DNA of 45,876 nt from Leptospira interrogans (GTDB lineage Bacteria > Spirochaetota > Leptospiria > Leptospirales > Leptospiraceae). The notes under the pieces were generated by a model. It was not told the DNA's origin. It worked only from the letters and a program-made list of their open reading frames with translations, and did not search any database. The translations under genes were made by a program, and so were the position numbers. Where the stretch lies: positions 17,210-63,085 of the forward strand of contig NZ_FTNA01000019.1 in assembly GCF_900156205.1 (NCBI RefSeq), given 5' to 3'. This document shows positions 35,762 through 45,876 of the stretch, in pieces (position 1 is the stretch's first letter; every line of letters begins with the position of its first letter).

Positions 35762-35908
35762 AAAACCGTCTAATGTGGGAACTACTACGAAAAATTAATA
35801 ATATTAGAACTACTCGAAATCGCAAATTGCCAAATGCGACTTAATTTGTAGGAACTACTGCATTTCATTAAAAATTTTGCGTAAAATTATTTGAGGTTTT
35901 GGGACAAA
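35762..35908 (+). repeat. Large dispersed repeat, copy A (inverted copy at 45325-45485)
   Basis: It begins AAAACCGTCTAATGTGGGA and ends TTTGAGGTTTTGGGACAAA. The whole element is found in reverse orientation at 45325-45485 with the same internal landmarks (two palindromes, ATTAGAACTACT and GACTTAATTTGTAGGAACT). The copy here is about 14 bp shorter. Confidence 0.85.
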
Positions 35909-36094
35909 CTCAAATAAATATCTTACACAAAACTCAAGTTAATTTCAGTTTTTTTAAAAAGTCGATAAACGCTTTCAAGAAACTTAAAGTATTTAAAAAA
36001 TAGATATTTATCTTTTCATTTTATAGATCCAAAATTTCTAAAACTAAATACTTAAAAAGTTCATAATATTTTTTATAATAAAACGATTTTCAAA

Positions 36095-36190
36095 ATTAAG
36101 GTTGTTAAAAAATTAATTCTCCATGTGTTAAAATGGACAATTGAAGCAATCTTGTTAATCTCCACTATGGTATTTTTCAATAACTTTAAT
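36095..36190. repeat. MITE-like element, copy 3 (96 bp, decayed)
   Basis: ATTAAGGTTGTTAAAAAATT at the left and ATTTTTCAATAACTTTAAT at the right are inverted. The interior ACAATTGAAGCA and CTTGTTAATCTCCACTATGG match the other two copies. Confidence 0.75.
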
Positions 36191-36360
36191 GTAAAATTTC
36201 ATTCAAATCCGTTTTGTATTAATCAATAACCATTAACACAAAATAGACAAGCCTCTAGTAATTTCTTTTTATTTAAAAATTAGATTTTGAAAATTTCTAT
36301 AAAATAAATTTTGAAATAATCTAGTAGTGAATGCAGAATTTTGAATACTCTATTCCATAA

Positions 36361-36420
36361 TACTTACTCAAAACTATAAAACTGAGTATTCATAAATGTT
36401 GTGATACAACTTTGACTAAT
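36361..36420. repeat. TACTCA family fragment
   Basis: TTACTCAAAACTATAAAACT then GAGTATTC, the palindromic left block of the family. A similar fragment with TATTCAGAACTATATAACAG lies at about 36763-36785. Confidence 0.5.
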
Positions 36421-36440
36421 GTGAGTTCTATATAATTCAA

Positions 36441-36595
36441 TACGAAAGCGATCGAGGTGAAAAAAGGTCTATAGGCGCTCGACAGATCGCGTTCTGTAAT
36501 AAATTAGTTTTTGTTTTTAAACGAACCCTCAATTTTTTGACCGAAGCTGGAAGCACGGCACGGCAACGACAGATTCGTCCCTTGTTTTCTTAAAC
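36441..36595. other. GC-richer structured block, candidate non-coding RNA
   Basis: Within AT-rich DNA, this stretch is clearly richer in G and C. GCGATC (36448-36453) can pair with GATCGC (36485-36490), extended inward by GAG/CTC. A GGCACGGCACGGC direct repeat follows at about 36558-36565. GATCGAGGTGAAAA also resembles GATCGAAGTGAAAA at 40503-40516. A non-coding RNA or a decayed insertion would both explain it. Confidence 0.35.
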
Positions 36596-37170
36596 AGAAT
36601 TTACATGATTGATGTATAAACTATTACTGGGTATTCCATTATATAATTCTGAATAATAAAAACAAGATATTCTCACAAATACATTTCTCAAAGTATTTTT
36701 CAGAAATATTATAAATCATGAATACTTCCAGGTTTTAGGACAAACCATAATAACAATTCTTATTCAGAACTATATAACAGAACTTTGCAAATTTTTATTA
36801 CAAAAATCTATTTAATTGTAAAATAGTTATGTAATTATTAATAAGATAAAGATCTAACAATAAATTTAAATGTTATCTTTGGTTTAATATAAGTTTCTAT
36901 TATATAAAAATAAATCCATTGAGTTTTACTCACTTAAATAAAAACAATTTTATAAATGAACTTCATTTTATAATTTGTTAATCTATTATTACTTTGAATT
37001 TAAAATTTATTTTCCATTCTCTGCATATGTTTTATTCTTGATTTGACTTATTTGTCATAATCCTTTCGGCTTACTAAATCATAAAATTGTAATCTTGTTT
37101 AAGCTCGTTGGAAATTTTTTCTTGAATTTACATTTCATCAAAATACCTTTGTGTTCGAGAGGGGAATTGA

Positions 37171-37596
<426 letters not shown>

Positions 37597-37615
37597 AAAA
37601 TAAGATTACACTCGA

Positions 37616-37645
37616 TAAAAAAGGAAGCTTGTGCTTCCTTTTTTA
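37616..37645 (+). terminator. Intrinsic terminator after the tandem-HTH gene
   Basis: AAAAAAGGAAGC (37617-37628) and GCTTCCTTTTTT (37633-37644) form a 12-bp perfect stem with a TTGT tetraloop. It ends in T residues. The A-rich left arm makes it work in the opposite direction too. Confidence 0.9.
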
Positions 37646-37742
37646 TGTAGATGAAAGGTTTCTATTTCTATTTGGTTTGGCTTATAGCCCAAACTATCAA
37701 CGGCAAAATCATTTTAAGATAGTTTGTGGTCATTAAATACCA

Positions 37743-40325
37743 TTAAACTACAACAACTACCTTTCCCTGTCTATAATCCACGGTTACGTTTTGCCCGTTT
37801 GTAAACTTACCGTCTAATATATATCGACTCAGTGCATTTCCTACTTCTCTTTGGATCAAACGTTTGAGAGGTCTGGCTCCATATTCTGCGTCAAAACCGG
37901 CTTTAGAAACATAATCTTTTAACTCGTTTGTAAAACTTACGTCCAGCCCGTTTTCTTTCGCCTTTTGTCTCAAACCTTCTAATTGAATATCCGCAATTTT
38001 ATGAATCACGGAATCCGTAATCGAATGAAACAAAATTACTTCGTCAATTCGATTTAAAAATTCTGGTTTAAAATGCTTTTTTAATCTTTGTTCCACCAAT
38101 CTTTCTTTTTCTTCCGAAGTGTATTCAGAAGATCCTAAAATTTCGGAGCCTATATTCGAAGTAAGAATGATCACCGTATTCTTAAAATCAACGTTACGTC
38201 CCTTTCCATCGGTCAATCTTCCTTCATCTAAAATCTGAAGGAAAATGTTGAATACTTCCGGATTTGCTTTTTCAATCTCGTCAAAAAGTATCAAAGAATA
38301 TGGTCTTCTTCGAACCGCTTCCGTAAGCTGTCCTCCTTCATCGTATCCTACATAACCCGGAGGTGCACCGATCAGCCTGGCTACGGAATGAGCCTCCATG
38401 TATTCACTCATATCGATCCGGGTCATCGCGTTTACATCGTCAAACAAGAATTCGGCGAGTGCTTTTGCAGTTTCGGTCTTTCCTACTCCAGTAGGTCCAA
38501 GAAATAAAAACGTTCCTATGGGACGATTTGGATCTGCAATTCCGGCCCTAGATCTCTGTACCGCTTCCGAAACGAGTCTAAGAGCATGATCCTGTCCGAT
38601 CACTTTGGTTTTTAATACATCCTCCATCAAAAGAAGTTTTGCCCTTTCGCCTTGAAGCATTTTAGAAACTGGAATTCCAGTCCAACGAGAGACTATATTC
38701 GCTATATCCTCTTCGGAGACTTCTTCTTTTAAAAGTCTGGAAGCACTTTCTTGTTTTTTTAATTCTTCGTTTGCGGATTCGAGTTCTTTTTGAAGATCTA
38801 CTAACTTTCCGTAGCGAATCTCAGCCACTCGATTAATCTCTCCTCTTCTTTCTGCTTCCGCTTCTAAATTTTTATACTTTTCTATTTCTTCTTTAATTTG
38901 TTTCAAACGACCAATTTTAGATTTTTCTAAATCCCATCTCGCCTTTAAAGTTTGAAAATTTTGCTCTTGTTCGGATAAATCCCTTTCGAGAGTTTTTAAT
39001 CTTTCTTTCGAAGCCGTATCCTGTTCTTTTTTTAGAGCTTCTCTTTCTATCTTTAGAGATTGAATCCTTTTGTTTGCACGATCGAGTTCCTCGGGCATAG
39101 AATCTATCTCAATCCTCATTTTAGAAGAGGCCTCATCGATCAAGTCCACCGCCTTATCTGGAAGAAATCGATCGGATATATAACGATTAGAAAGTGTAGC
39201 GGCAGCAATCAAAGCAGAATCTAATATTCTAATTCCATGATGTAATTCGTAACGCCCCTTAAGCCCTCTTAAAATCGTTACGGTTTCCTCTACGGAAGGT
39301 TCCTTGACATAAACAGGTTGAAACCTTCTTTCTAAAGCCGCGTCTTTCTCTATATATTTCTGATATTCTTTTAGAGTAGTTGCACCTATACAACGTAGTT
39401 CTCCTCTAGCAAGCATGGGTTTTAACATATTAGAAGCATCTAATGCTCCTTCTGTGGCTCCAGCGCCTACAAGAGTATGAATTTCGTCTATGAATAAAAT
39501 CACTTCTCCGTCTGAAGATTTGACCTCGTCTAACAACGCTTTGAGTCTGTCTTCAAATTCCCCTCTATATTTAGCCCCGGCGATCATGGAACCTAAGTCC
39601 AAGGTATAAAGTGTTTTATTTTTGATTCCTTCAGGCACTTCTCCTTGAACGATTTTGTTAGCTAGCCCTTCCACGATTGCAGTTTTTCCAACTCCTGGTT
39701 CTCCAATAAGCACAGGATTGTTTTTTGTTCTTCTAGATAAAACTTGTATTGTCCTTCTAATTTCCTCGTCTCTTCCTATGACAGGATCTAATTTTCCTTG
39801 TTTGGCAAGTTCATTTAGGTTTTTTGCATACTTTGCAAGTGCATCCGTTTTTCCTTCTGGCGAGTCGTCCATGATTGTTTTTCCCTTTCTATTTTCCAAA
39901 GTGATTTTAAGTAATTTATGATATTCTAATCCTAATTTTAAAAACTCAGTTTTTAACGACCCAGTACCGTTTTTCATGAGCCCGAGTAAGATATGGTCCG
40001 TAGAAAGATACTCGTCTTTTAATTCTTTTCTTACTTCATCGGCGGCTTTTAAAAGTGAAACCGCCGAACGCGAAAAGCCTACATCTGCAGACGTATTTCC
40101 TCCTACTTTCGGTTGTTTTCCCAAAGCATTTTCTGTACTTTCCAAAAATGATTTTGGACTCAGATTGAGTTTAGAAATTAAAAGAGGTACAAGTCCGTCC
40201 GGCTGTGATAGAACTTCCTTTAAAATATGTTCTTCACTAATTTCCGGATTTCCCAATTTTTCGGCAGACGCTTGTGCGTTATAAATCGCTTCGTTTAATT
40301 TGGATGTAAGTTTATCTAATTTCAT
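37743..40325 (-). CDS. clpB: ClpB ATP-dependent disaggregase
   Basis: A hexameric AAA+ chaperone that, with DnaK, dissolves protein aggregates after heat stress. The order is normal: Clp N domain (1-145), AAA+ 1 with Walker A GEPGVGKT at about 206-213 and Walker B LFIDEIH, a coiled-coil M domain (about 405-525) and AAA+ 2 with GPTGVGKT at about 605-612 and [10 protein letters not shown]. The 860 residues match the family. No CIRCE element (HrcA site) was seen between 40326 and 40500, so a different heat-shock control is implied. In leptospires ClpB is known to matter for stress survival and virulence. Confidence 0.97.
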   Translation of the reverse strand: MKLDKLTSKLNEAIYNAQASAEKLGNPEISEEHILKEVLSQPDGLVPLLISKLNLSPKSFLESTENALGKQPKVGGNTSADVGFSRSAVSLLKAADEVRKELKDEYLSTDHILLGLMKNGTGSLKTEFLKLGLEYHKLLKITLENRKGKTIMDDSPEGKTDALAKYAKNLNELAKQGKLDPVIGRDEEIRRTIQVLSRRTKNNPVLIGEPGVGKTAIVEGLANKIVQGEVPEGIKNKTLYTLDLGSMIAGAKYRGEFEDRLKALLDEVKSSDGEVILFIDEIHTLVGAGATEGALDASNMLKPMLARGELRCIGATTLKEYQKYIEKDAALERRFQPVYVKEPSVEETVTILRGLKGRYELHHGIRILDSALIAAATLSNRYISDRFLPDKAVDLIDEASSKMRIEIDSMPEELDRANKRIQSLKIEREALKKEQDTASKERLKTLERDLSEQEQNFQTLKARWDLEKSKIGRLKQIKEEIEKYKNLEAEAERRGEINRVAEIRYGKLVDLQKELESANEELKKQESASRLLKEEVSEEDIANIVSRWTGIPVSKMLQGERAKLLLMEDVLKTKVIGQDHALRLVSEAVQRSRAGIADPNRPIGTFLFLGPTGVGKTETAKALAEFLFDDVNAMTRIDMSEYMEAHSVARLIGAPPGYVGYDEGGQLTEAVRRRPYSLILFDEIEKANPEVFNIFLQILDEGRLTDGKGRNVDFKNTVIILTSNIGSEILGSSEYTSEEKERLVEQRLKKHFKPEFLNRIDEVILFHSITDSVIHKIADIQLEGLRQKAKENGLDVSFTNELKDYVSKAGFDAEYGARPLKRLIQREVGNALSRYILDGKFTNGQNVTVDYRQGKVVVVV

Positions 40326-40731
40326 TTTCCGACTCTTTCTAATAAAGTTCTGATTTTTTAGTTTAGAATTTAGACTTTTTGATCTTTAAAATTTCTCGTT
40401 TTTTCTGCCATATTGGCATTTTATTTTCTCATAGCCAGAATTTTCTCTATTAAATGTGGGAACTCATACAAACTTCTGGTACACTGTAAAATTTGCGGCA
40501 GGGATCGAAGTGAAAATACTGCAATGCAACATGCTCTCAATTTTTATCTTTTCAGATAGAATCTGACTTTCATGTTGCTTTGCAGATTGAAACGAAGAGC
40601 CCGGTCCAGCATTGGTCCCAACCCAATGCTGGAGCCGCCCACATGAAAATTTATGTCTCGTTTTTTACTCAACCCGCTCTGCTTTTCCTTTGACAGAGAG
40701 GGGTTGAAAGTATGTTTTGCAAGTAAACATC
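40326..40731. other. 400-bp intergenic region between clpB and the symporter
   Basis: No gene larger than a few codons. It contains a family-1 palindrome (40455-40470), an inverted repeat of 14 bp (40520-40533 with 40571-40584) and an 11-bp perfect hairpin (40605-40633). A four-codon frame (ATG at 40712) sits just before the symporter and has the only good ribosome-binding site there. Confidence 0.65.
40520..40633. other. Structured intergenic block with two hairpins
   Basis: TGCAATGCAACATG (40520-40533) pairs with CATGTTGCTTTGCA (40571-40584), one mismatch, across a 37-nt loop. TCCAGCATTGG (40605-40615) pairs perfectly with CCAATGCTGGA (40623-40633) around TCCCAAC. The region is GC-richer than its flanks. 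A leader RNA, a small RNA or a bidirectional terminator are possible. Confidence 0.4.
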
Positions 40732-42324
40732 ATGCAAAAGGAAGCTCCAAAAGAAAGTTGGAAATCTAGAACCGGACTCATCCTTACTGTGGCAAGTGGT
40801 GCAATCGGACTCGGAAATTTTATCCGTTTCCCTGGCCAAGCAGTTGCTAACGGTGGCGGAGCCTTTATGGTTCCCTACATTATCAGCTTTATTCTAGTAG
40901 GGATTCCGGTTTGTATCACGGAATGGATTATGGGTAGAATGGGAGGTCGCACCGGTCATAGTGCTCCTTTTTTATTTAAAAGTTTCCTTTCTGGCTTCCC
41001 CCTCAGAATCGTAGGGGCCATTGGGATTACAATTCCTATTCTGATTTATGTATATTACGTTTTTATTGAAGCTTGGTGTCTTGCCTACTCCTTTGATTTT
41101 TTAACTGGACAAATTCAATTCAATTCAAACGGTCAAGTTCCAGAATCTCAAATCATCCAAGCCGCCGGTAATTATTATCTAGATTTAACTGGAGCCAGAC
41201 ACAACGGAGACGCAATTTCGAGTAAAATCTTTTATGCTACGATTACTTGTTTTATTCTCAATTTTGCCCTAGTCTTTCGAGGAATTTCCAAAGGAATTGA
41301 AACCTTCGCAAAGATCGCGGTTCCTTTGATGTTAGTCTCTTCGATCATCATTCTAATTAGAGTCCTTACGTTAGACAACATTGATATAGGTCTCGGAAAG
41401 ATGTGGAATCCGGATTGGTCTGCTCTTTTAAAATCAGAAGTCTGGATTGCGGCGGCTGGTCAGGTATTTTTTACTTTATCCGCTGGTTTTGGAATCGCTC
41501 TTGTTTTTTCTAGCTATCTCAAACGAGATAACGACGTGGTTCTATCTTCTATTTCCGCTGCTTCTTTAAACGAATTCGTAGAAGTTGCCGTTGGAGGTAT
41601 GATTACAATTCCTGTCGCCTTTTTATTTTTAGGATCTTCGATCAATGATTTTGGTATGTTCGGAATGGGATTTATAGCTCTTCCATCCGTTTTTTCTCTG
41701 ATGCCAGGCGGTCAATGGTTCGGCGCCATTTGGTTCTTCGTTCTTTTTCTTGCAGCGATCACTTCTTCAGTTACTATGTTACAACCAGGAATTATCTTTT
41801 TAGAAGAATCCTTCGGTCTGAAAAGAAAAACATCTTGTCTAATTCTATTTTTATTTACCGCAAGCCTTTCTTTTCCAATTCTTTATTTCAATCAAAACTT
41901 TGAAGCCCTCGAACTCGCAGATTTTTGGATCGGTACCATCTTGATTTTTATACTTGCAAGTATTCAAATTTTCTTATTCGGTTGGAAAATAGGCGCTAAA
42001 AAAGGTTTAGAAGATGGTAATGAAGGTTCTCATTTAGAACTTCCTAAATTCTTTTGGTTTGTAATTCAATACATTACTCCCACATTTTTACTAGTCATAT
42101 TCATAGCCTTCCTAATTCAAAACCTCCCCGGTCATTTTGAAAGAATGAGTATAGATTCTATGTTAGCTCAAGCGATTTCTAAAGGAACTTCCCTAGAAAT
42201 CGCGCGTATGAAGGCCTTAGTTGCTAGATCTGTTTTTTTTGGTATTTTATTAGTTTTTAGTTTGTTGGTTCTTCTAGTACACTATGCTTTGAAATATAAG
42301 GAAAAGAGAGTTCAATTAAAATGA
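40732..42324 (+). CDS. Sodium-dependent neurotransmitter:sodium symporter family transporter
   Basis: It has about twelve hydrophobic segments. The family signature is at the start: [25 protein letters not shown] (about 10-34), where the GLGNFIRFP motif forms the sodium site. Bacterial members carry amino acids such as Met, Ala or Trp with Na+. I start at the ATG 40732; an in-frame TTG at 40717 is 13 nt after GAGAGGGG and cannot be excluded. The stop overlaps the ATG of a MetS-like small subunit, as in MetPS methionine/alanine carriers of Corynebacterium. Substrate is therefore possibly methionine or alanine. Confidence 0.92.
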   Translation: MQKEAPKESWKSRTGLILTVASGAIGLGNFIRFPGQAVANGGGAFMVPYIISFILVGIPVCITEWIMGRMGGRTGHSAPFLFKSFLSGFPLRIVGAIGITIPILIYVYYVFIEAWCLAYSFDFLTGQIQFNSNGQVPESQIIQAAGNYYLDLTGARHNGDAISSKIFYATITCFILNFALVFRGISKGIETFAKIAVPLMLVSSIIILIRVLTLDNIDIGLGKMWNPDWSALLKSEVWIAAAGQVFFTLSAGFGIALVFSSYLKRDNDVVLSSISAASLNEFVEVAVGGMITIPVAFLFLGSSINDFGMFGMGFIALPSVFSLMPGGQWFGAIWFFVLFLAAITSSVTMLQPGIIFLEESFGLKRKTSCLILFLFTASLSFPILYFNQNFEALELADFWIGTILIFILASIQIFLFGWKIGAKKGLEDGNEGSHLELPKFFWFVIQYITPTFLLVIFIAFLIQNLPGHFERMSIDSMLAQAISKGTSLEIARMKALVARSVFFGILLVFSLLVLLVHYALKYKEKRVQLK

Positions 42325-42442
42325 TGTTTTTAGCACAGGAAGGTTTAAACTGGCAAGGTATTTCTATCATGACTCTTTCTTTATTTTTAGTAACTGGTCT
42401 TTCCACGTTCTGCATTTTCAAACTCTTTAAAACTAGAAACCA

Positions 42443-42446
<4 letters not shown>
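42321..42446 (+). CDS. MetS-like small subunit of the NSS transporter, 41 aa
   Basis: This 41-residue protein begins [14 protein letters not shown] and has one hydrophobic helix (about residues 13-33) and a basic C-terminus (KLFKTRNH). Its ATG overlaps the symporter stop (ATGA), and its own stop overlaps the next start (TTGA). Small single-helix subunits in exactly this place are required partners of MetP-type transporters. The G-x-x-I-M-T and W spacing fits that family. It is too short for most gene finders. Confidence 0.82.
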
Positions 42447-44419
<1,973 letters not shown>

Positions 44420-44453
44420 ATAGAAGACTCATTTCTATTTTTAGAGTAATCAG

Positions 44454-45317
44454 ATGAATTTCATAATTCGATTTTTTTTGATCCTTCTTTTTTGGATTCC
44501 AATTCATAACTCATTCTCTTTTGAAAGTAAAGATTTTACAGATACTTGGGTTGATTGGAAAAAGGGGGAAATCCAAAAGATTCTTTCTCTAAAACTTCCA
44601 AAACTGACTTACTCCATCGAAGACTCGGATTGGGGTGCAGAGAATACCGCCAGAAATCTAACCGAGGCGAGAAAAAAAGCATCTTCTACTGCGGAAGTGG
44701 AACTTAAGAAATTTCTTTTTAGAAAAATTGATACTCTCAAATTAGATTCTGATTTTACTCTTCGTGAAAAAATTAAAGAAGACTCTATTTTTCGAGAAAT
44801 CTTCAATCAAATCTATGAAATTGAACCAATTTTTACGACGGTTAACTTTGTAGAAAATCGTGCAATCGCTAAAGGCACAATTCAATTTAAGGGAAAACGT
44901 GGTATTCTAAATTACGTTTTTCTTTCTTATGAATCCGAAAACTTTCCAGAATATCCTCCGACTACTTTGGCCGCCGAATTTACTTCCTTAATTGTAGATG
45001 CTAGACATCTCAAGTTAGAAGTTGCACTTTTTCCAGAAATACTTTCGGAAGAAGGAAATAGTCTTTATTCTCCTTATTTCGTTTCTAAAGAAAATGCAGT
45101 TAATCATGGTTATGTGAGTTATATGAAAACTCCGGAAGAAGCGTTTCGTTCCCAAATTGCTGGAAACAAACCTTATTTTGTTACTGCGTTAGGTGTCACA
45201 GGACATTATCCCGTAAATCCTGTCATCGCAGGTGAAGACGCTAGAAAAATTCTCGCTTCTATGAAAACGAAAACTGCCCTTAAAAATTGCAGGGTAATTA
45301 TTTTGAAAGATAAGTGA
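44454..45317 (+). CDS. Secreted LPP20/FlgT-like protein, 287 aa
   Basis: A signal peptide (about 1-22) ends near HNSFS. The middle contains an LPP20-like helix ([23 protein letters not shown], about 66-88). The region [26 protein letters not shown] (about 183-208) is a conserved block in FlgT/LPP20-like proteins of the outer membrane and flagellar apparatus. The C-terminal part has [24 protein letters not shown] role at the envelope or flagellar base is possible and unproven. It lies 34 bp after the helicase gene on the same strand, so it may be part of that unit. Confidence 0.8.
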   Translation: MNFIIRFFLILLFWIPIHNSFSFESKDFTDTWVDWKKGEIQKILSLKLPKLTYSIEDSDWGAENTARNLTEARKKASSTAEVELKKFLFRKIDTLKLDSDFTLREKIKEDSIFREIFNQIYEIEPIFTTVNFVENRAIAKGTIQFKGKRGILNYVFLSYESENFPEYPPTTLAAEFTSLIVDARHLKLEVALFPEILSEEGNSLYSPYFVSKENAVNHGYVSYMKTPEEAFRSQIAGNKPYFVTALGVTGHYPVNPVIAGEDARKILASMKTKTALKNCRVIILKDK

Positions 45318-45324
45318 TTTAGAA

Positions 45325-45485
45325 TTTGTCCCAAAACCTCAAAGAGTTTTACGCAATCATTCTTTAGAAATTTTTAATAAAATGTAGTAGTTCCTACAAA
45401 TTAAGTCACATTTGGTAGTTTGCGAACTTTCAAGTAGTTCTAATGTCGTTAAAGTTTCGTAGTAGTTCCCACATTGGACGGTTTT
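45325..45485 (-). repeat. Large dispersed repeat, copy B (inverted copy of 35762-35908)
   Basis: Read on the minus strand it begins AAAACCGTCCAATGTGGGA and ends TTTGAGGTTTTGGGACAAA. It includes the family-1 motifs TGTAGTAGTTCCTACA (45383-45398) and CGTAGTAGTTCCCACA (45458-45473). Confidence 0.85.
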
Positions 45486-45513
45486 AGAACAAGGTTTCTT
45501 ATTTTGTAGTAGA

Positions 45514-45529
45514 TGTGGGAACTCCCACA
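45514..45529. repeat. Perfect family-1 palindrome
   Basis: TGTGGGAACTCCCACA is a perfect palindrome apart from its central AC. It is followed by AAAATTAGAATTTTACAGT, as at 31138. Confidence 0.7.
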
Positions 45530-45746
45530 AAATTAGAATTTTACAGTCCCATTCTGAAAATTTACTAAGAAATGAGCAATAGATTGAGATTTCCGTTTCT
45601 AAAAGATGATTTACACTTAAATTCAATGCGATTTTATTCTTACAGTTATCAATAGTGACTAACCTCTACTCAATATCTATAAAATTGAGTACCGAAATGT
45701 TTATCACAAAGTGCCGTCTTACGTAAATTTGATAGAACACTATTTC

Positions 45747-45876
45747 AACTTAGCGTCTCACTCCTCCTTGAATGCCAATCCTTAGAGAGGCATTCGCTGA
45801 GTTTTCTGGGTCGTTCCAGGTAATAAACAAAGCCGTATCACTTCTATGGTCGTTCGAAGTAACTCAGCGTCTCACT
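45747..45876. repeat. Family-5 repeat with flanking direct repeats
   Basis: AACTTAGCGTCTCACT (45747-45762) and AACTCAGCGTCTCACT (45861-45876) are direct repeats 114 bp apart. Between them lie GAGAGGCATTCGCTGAGTTT (45785-45804) and the inverted block ACTTCTATGG...TTCGAAGTAAC (45840-45863). It may be one unit of a longer tandem array cut off by the window end. Confidence 0.65.

Larger units (their letters stand above)
34855..37170. other. 2.3-kb gene desert dense with repeats
   Basis: No supported gene. In order: an end motif at 34880-34901; a family-5 repeat (35016-35072); a composite element (35266-35540); MITE-like copies (35583-35687, 36095-36190); a 147-bp element (35762-35908) inverted at 45325; TACTCA-family pieces (36361-36420, about 36755-36810); and a GC-richer block (36441-36595). 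The rest is AT-rich with no open frame above 60 codons that looks coding. Confidence 0.75.
45318..45876. other. 560-bp repeat-dense region at the right window end
   Basis: No supported gene. It contains repeat copy B (45325-45485), a family-1 palindrome at 45514-45529, a TACTCA-family piece (about 45665-45715) and a family-5 repeat between two direct 16-bp repeats (45747-45876). The window ends inside this last element. Confidence 0.75.

Noticed and set aside
40326..40500. CIRCE element (HrcA operator) before clpB
   Set aside because: The TTAGCACTC-N9-GAGTGCTAA pattern was looked for and not found.
45357..45626. 89-codon minus-strand frame
   Set aside because: It reads through repeat copy B and the neighbouring palindromes.

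Overview
The window is AT-rich, with long non-coding stretches, many lipoproteins and TTG starts, and a spirochaete gene set. Together these suggest a pathogenic Leptospira (L. interrogans group), probably the large chromosome. The genus is inferred from protein families and the dispersed intergenic repeats; the species cannot be fixed from sequence alone. No rRNA, tRNA, phage or CRISPR array was seen.

Layout. 1-2 kb: repeats, a small RRM RNA-binding protein and a 1.5-kb gene desert. 2-10 kb: a membrane-embedded SARP-like regulator, a short basic protein, a two-gene unit with an exported glycogen-binding-domain protein, and a large acidic/TPR membrane protein split by an apparent +1 frameshift at 7833-7834. 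10-20 kb: a lipoprotein, SerA, a PilZ-like protein, a hotdog thioesterase, a lipoprotein/membrane-protein pair, an alpha/beta hydrolase, and an aldo-keto reductase overlapping a DUF309 gene. 20.5-24 kb: the sdhCAB operon for B-type succinate dehydrogenase, closed by a clear terminator. 24-29 kb: an accessory-looking stretch with a DMP19-like protein, an unrecognised protein with a CxCxxC cluster, a possibly truncated small gene, a NeuD-like acyltransferase and a PLP-dependent deaminase homologue. 29-35 kb: LepA, a CTP-dependent polyprenol/diacylglycerol kinase, a STAS protein and, divergently, a membrane protein, a coiled-coil protein and a parvulin-like lipoprotein. 35-37 kb: a 2.3-kb repeat-rich desert. 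37-45 kb: a tandem-HTH regulator, ClpB, a sodium:neurotransmitter-type symporter with a 41-residue MetS-like subunit overlapping a DinG-type helicase gene, and a secreted LPP20/FlgT-like protein. The window ends in more repeats.

The housekeeping genes are conventional: serine synthesis (SerA), respiration (SdhCAB), translation (LepA), protein quality control (ClpB) and repair (DinG). The least explained content is between genes. At least five families of short dispersed, mostly palindromic repeats occupy nearly every long gap: (1) a 16-bp palindrome related to TGTGGGAACTACTACA, about 21 copies, often paired 46-48 bp apart; (2) a 22-bp end motif related to AACGTGAGTTCGGCGTAAG that brackets composite elements in inverted orientation; (3) a MITE-like element of about 100 bp with 20-bp inverted ends, three copies; (4) a TACTCA...GAGTA family; (5) a GAGAGGCATTC / TTCGAAC family. 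One family-1 copy supplies the stop codon of the kinase gene. This network, together with a membrane-bound SARP regulator and the split TPR gene, is the best candidate here for undescribed biology.
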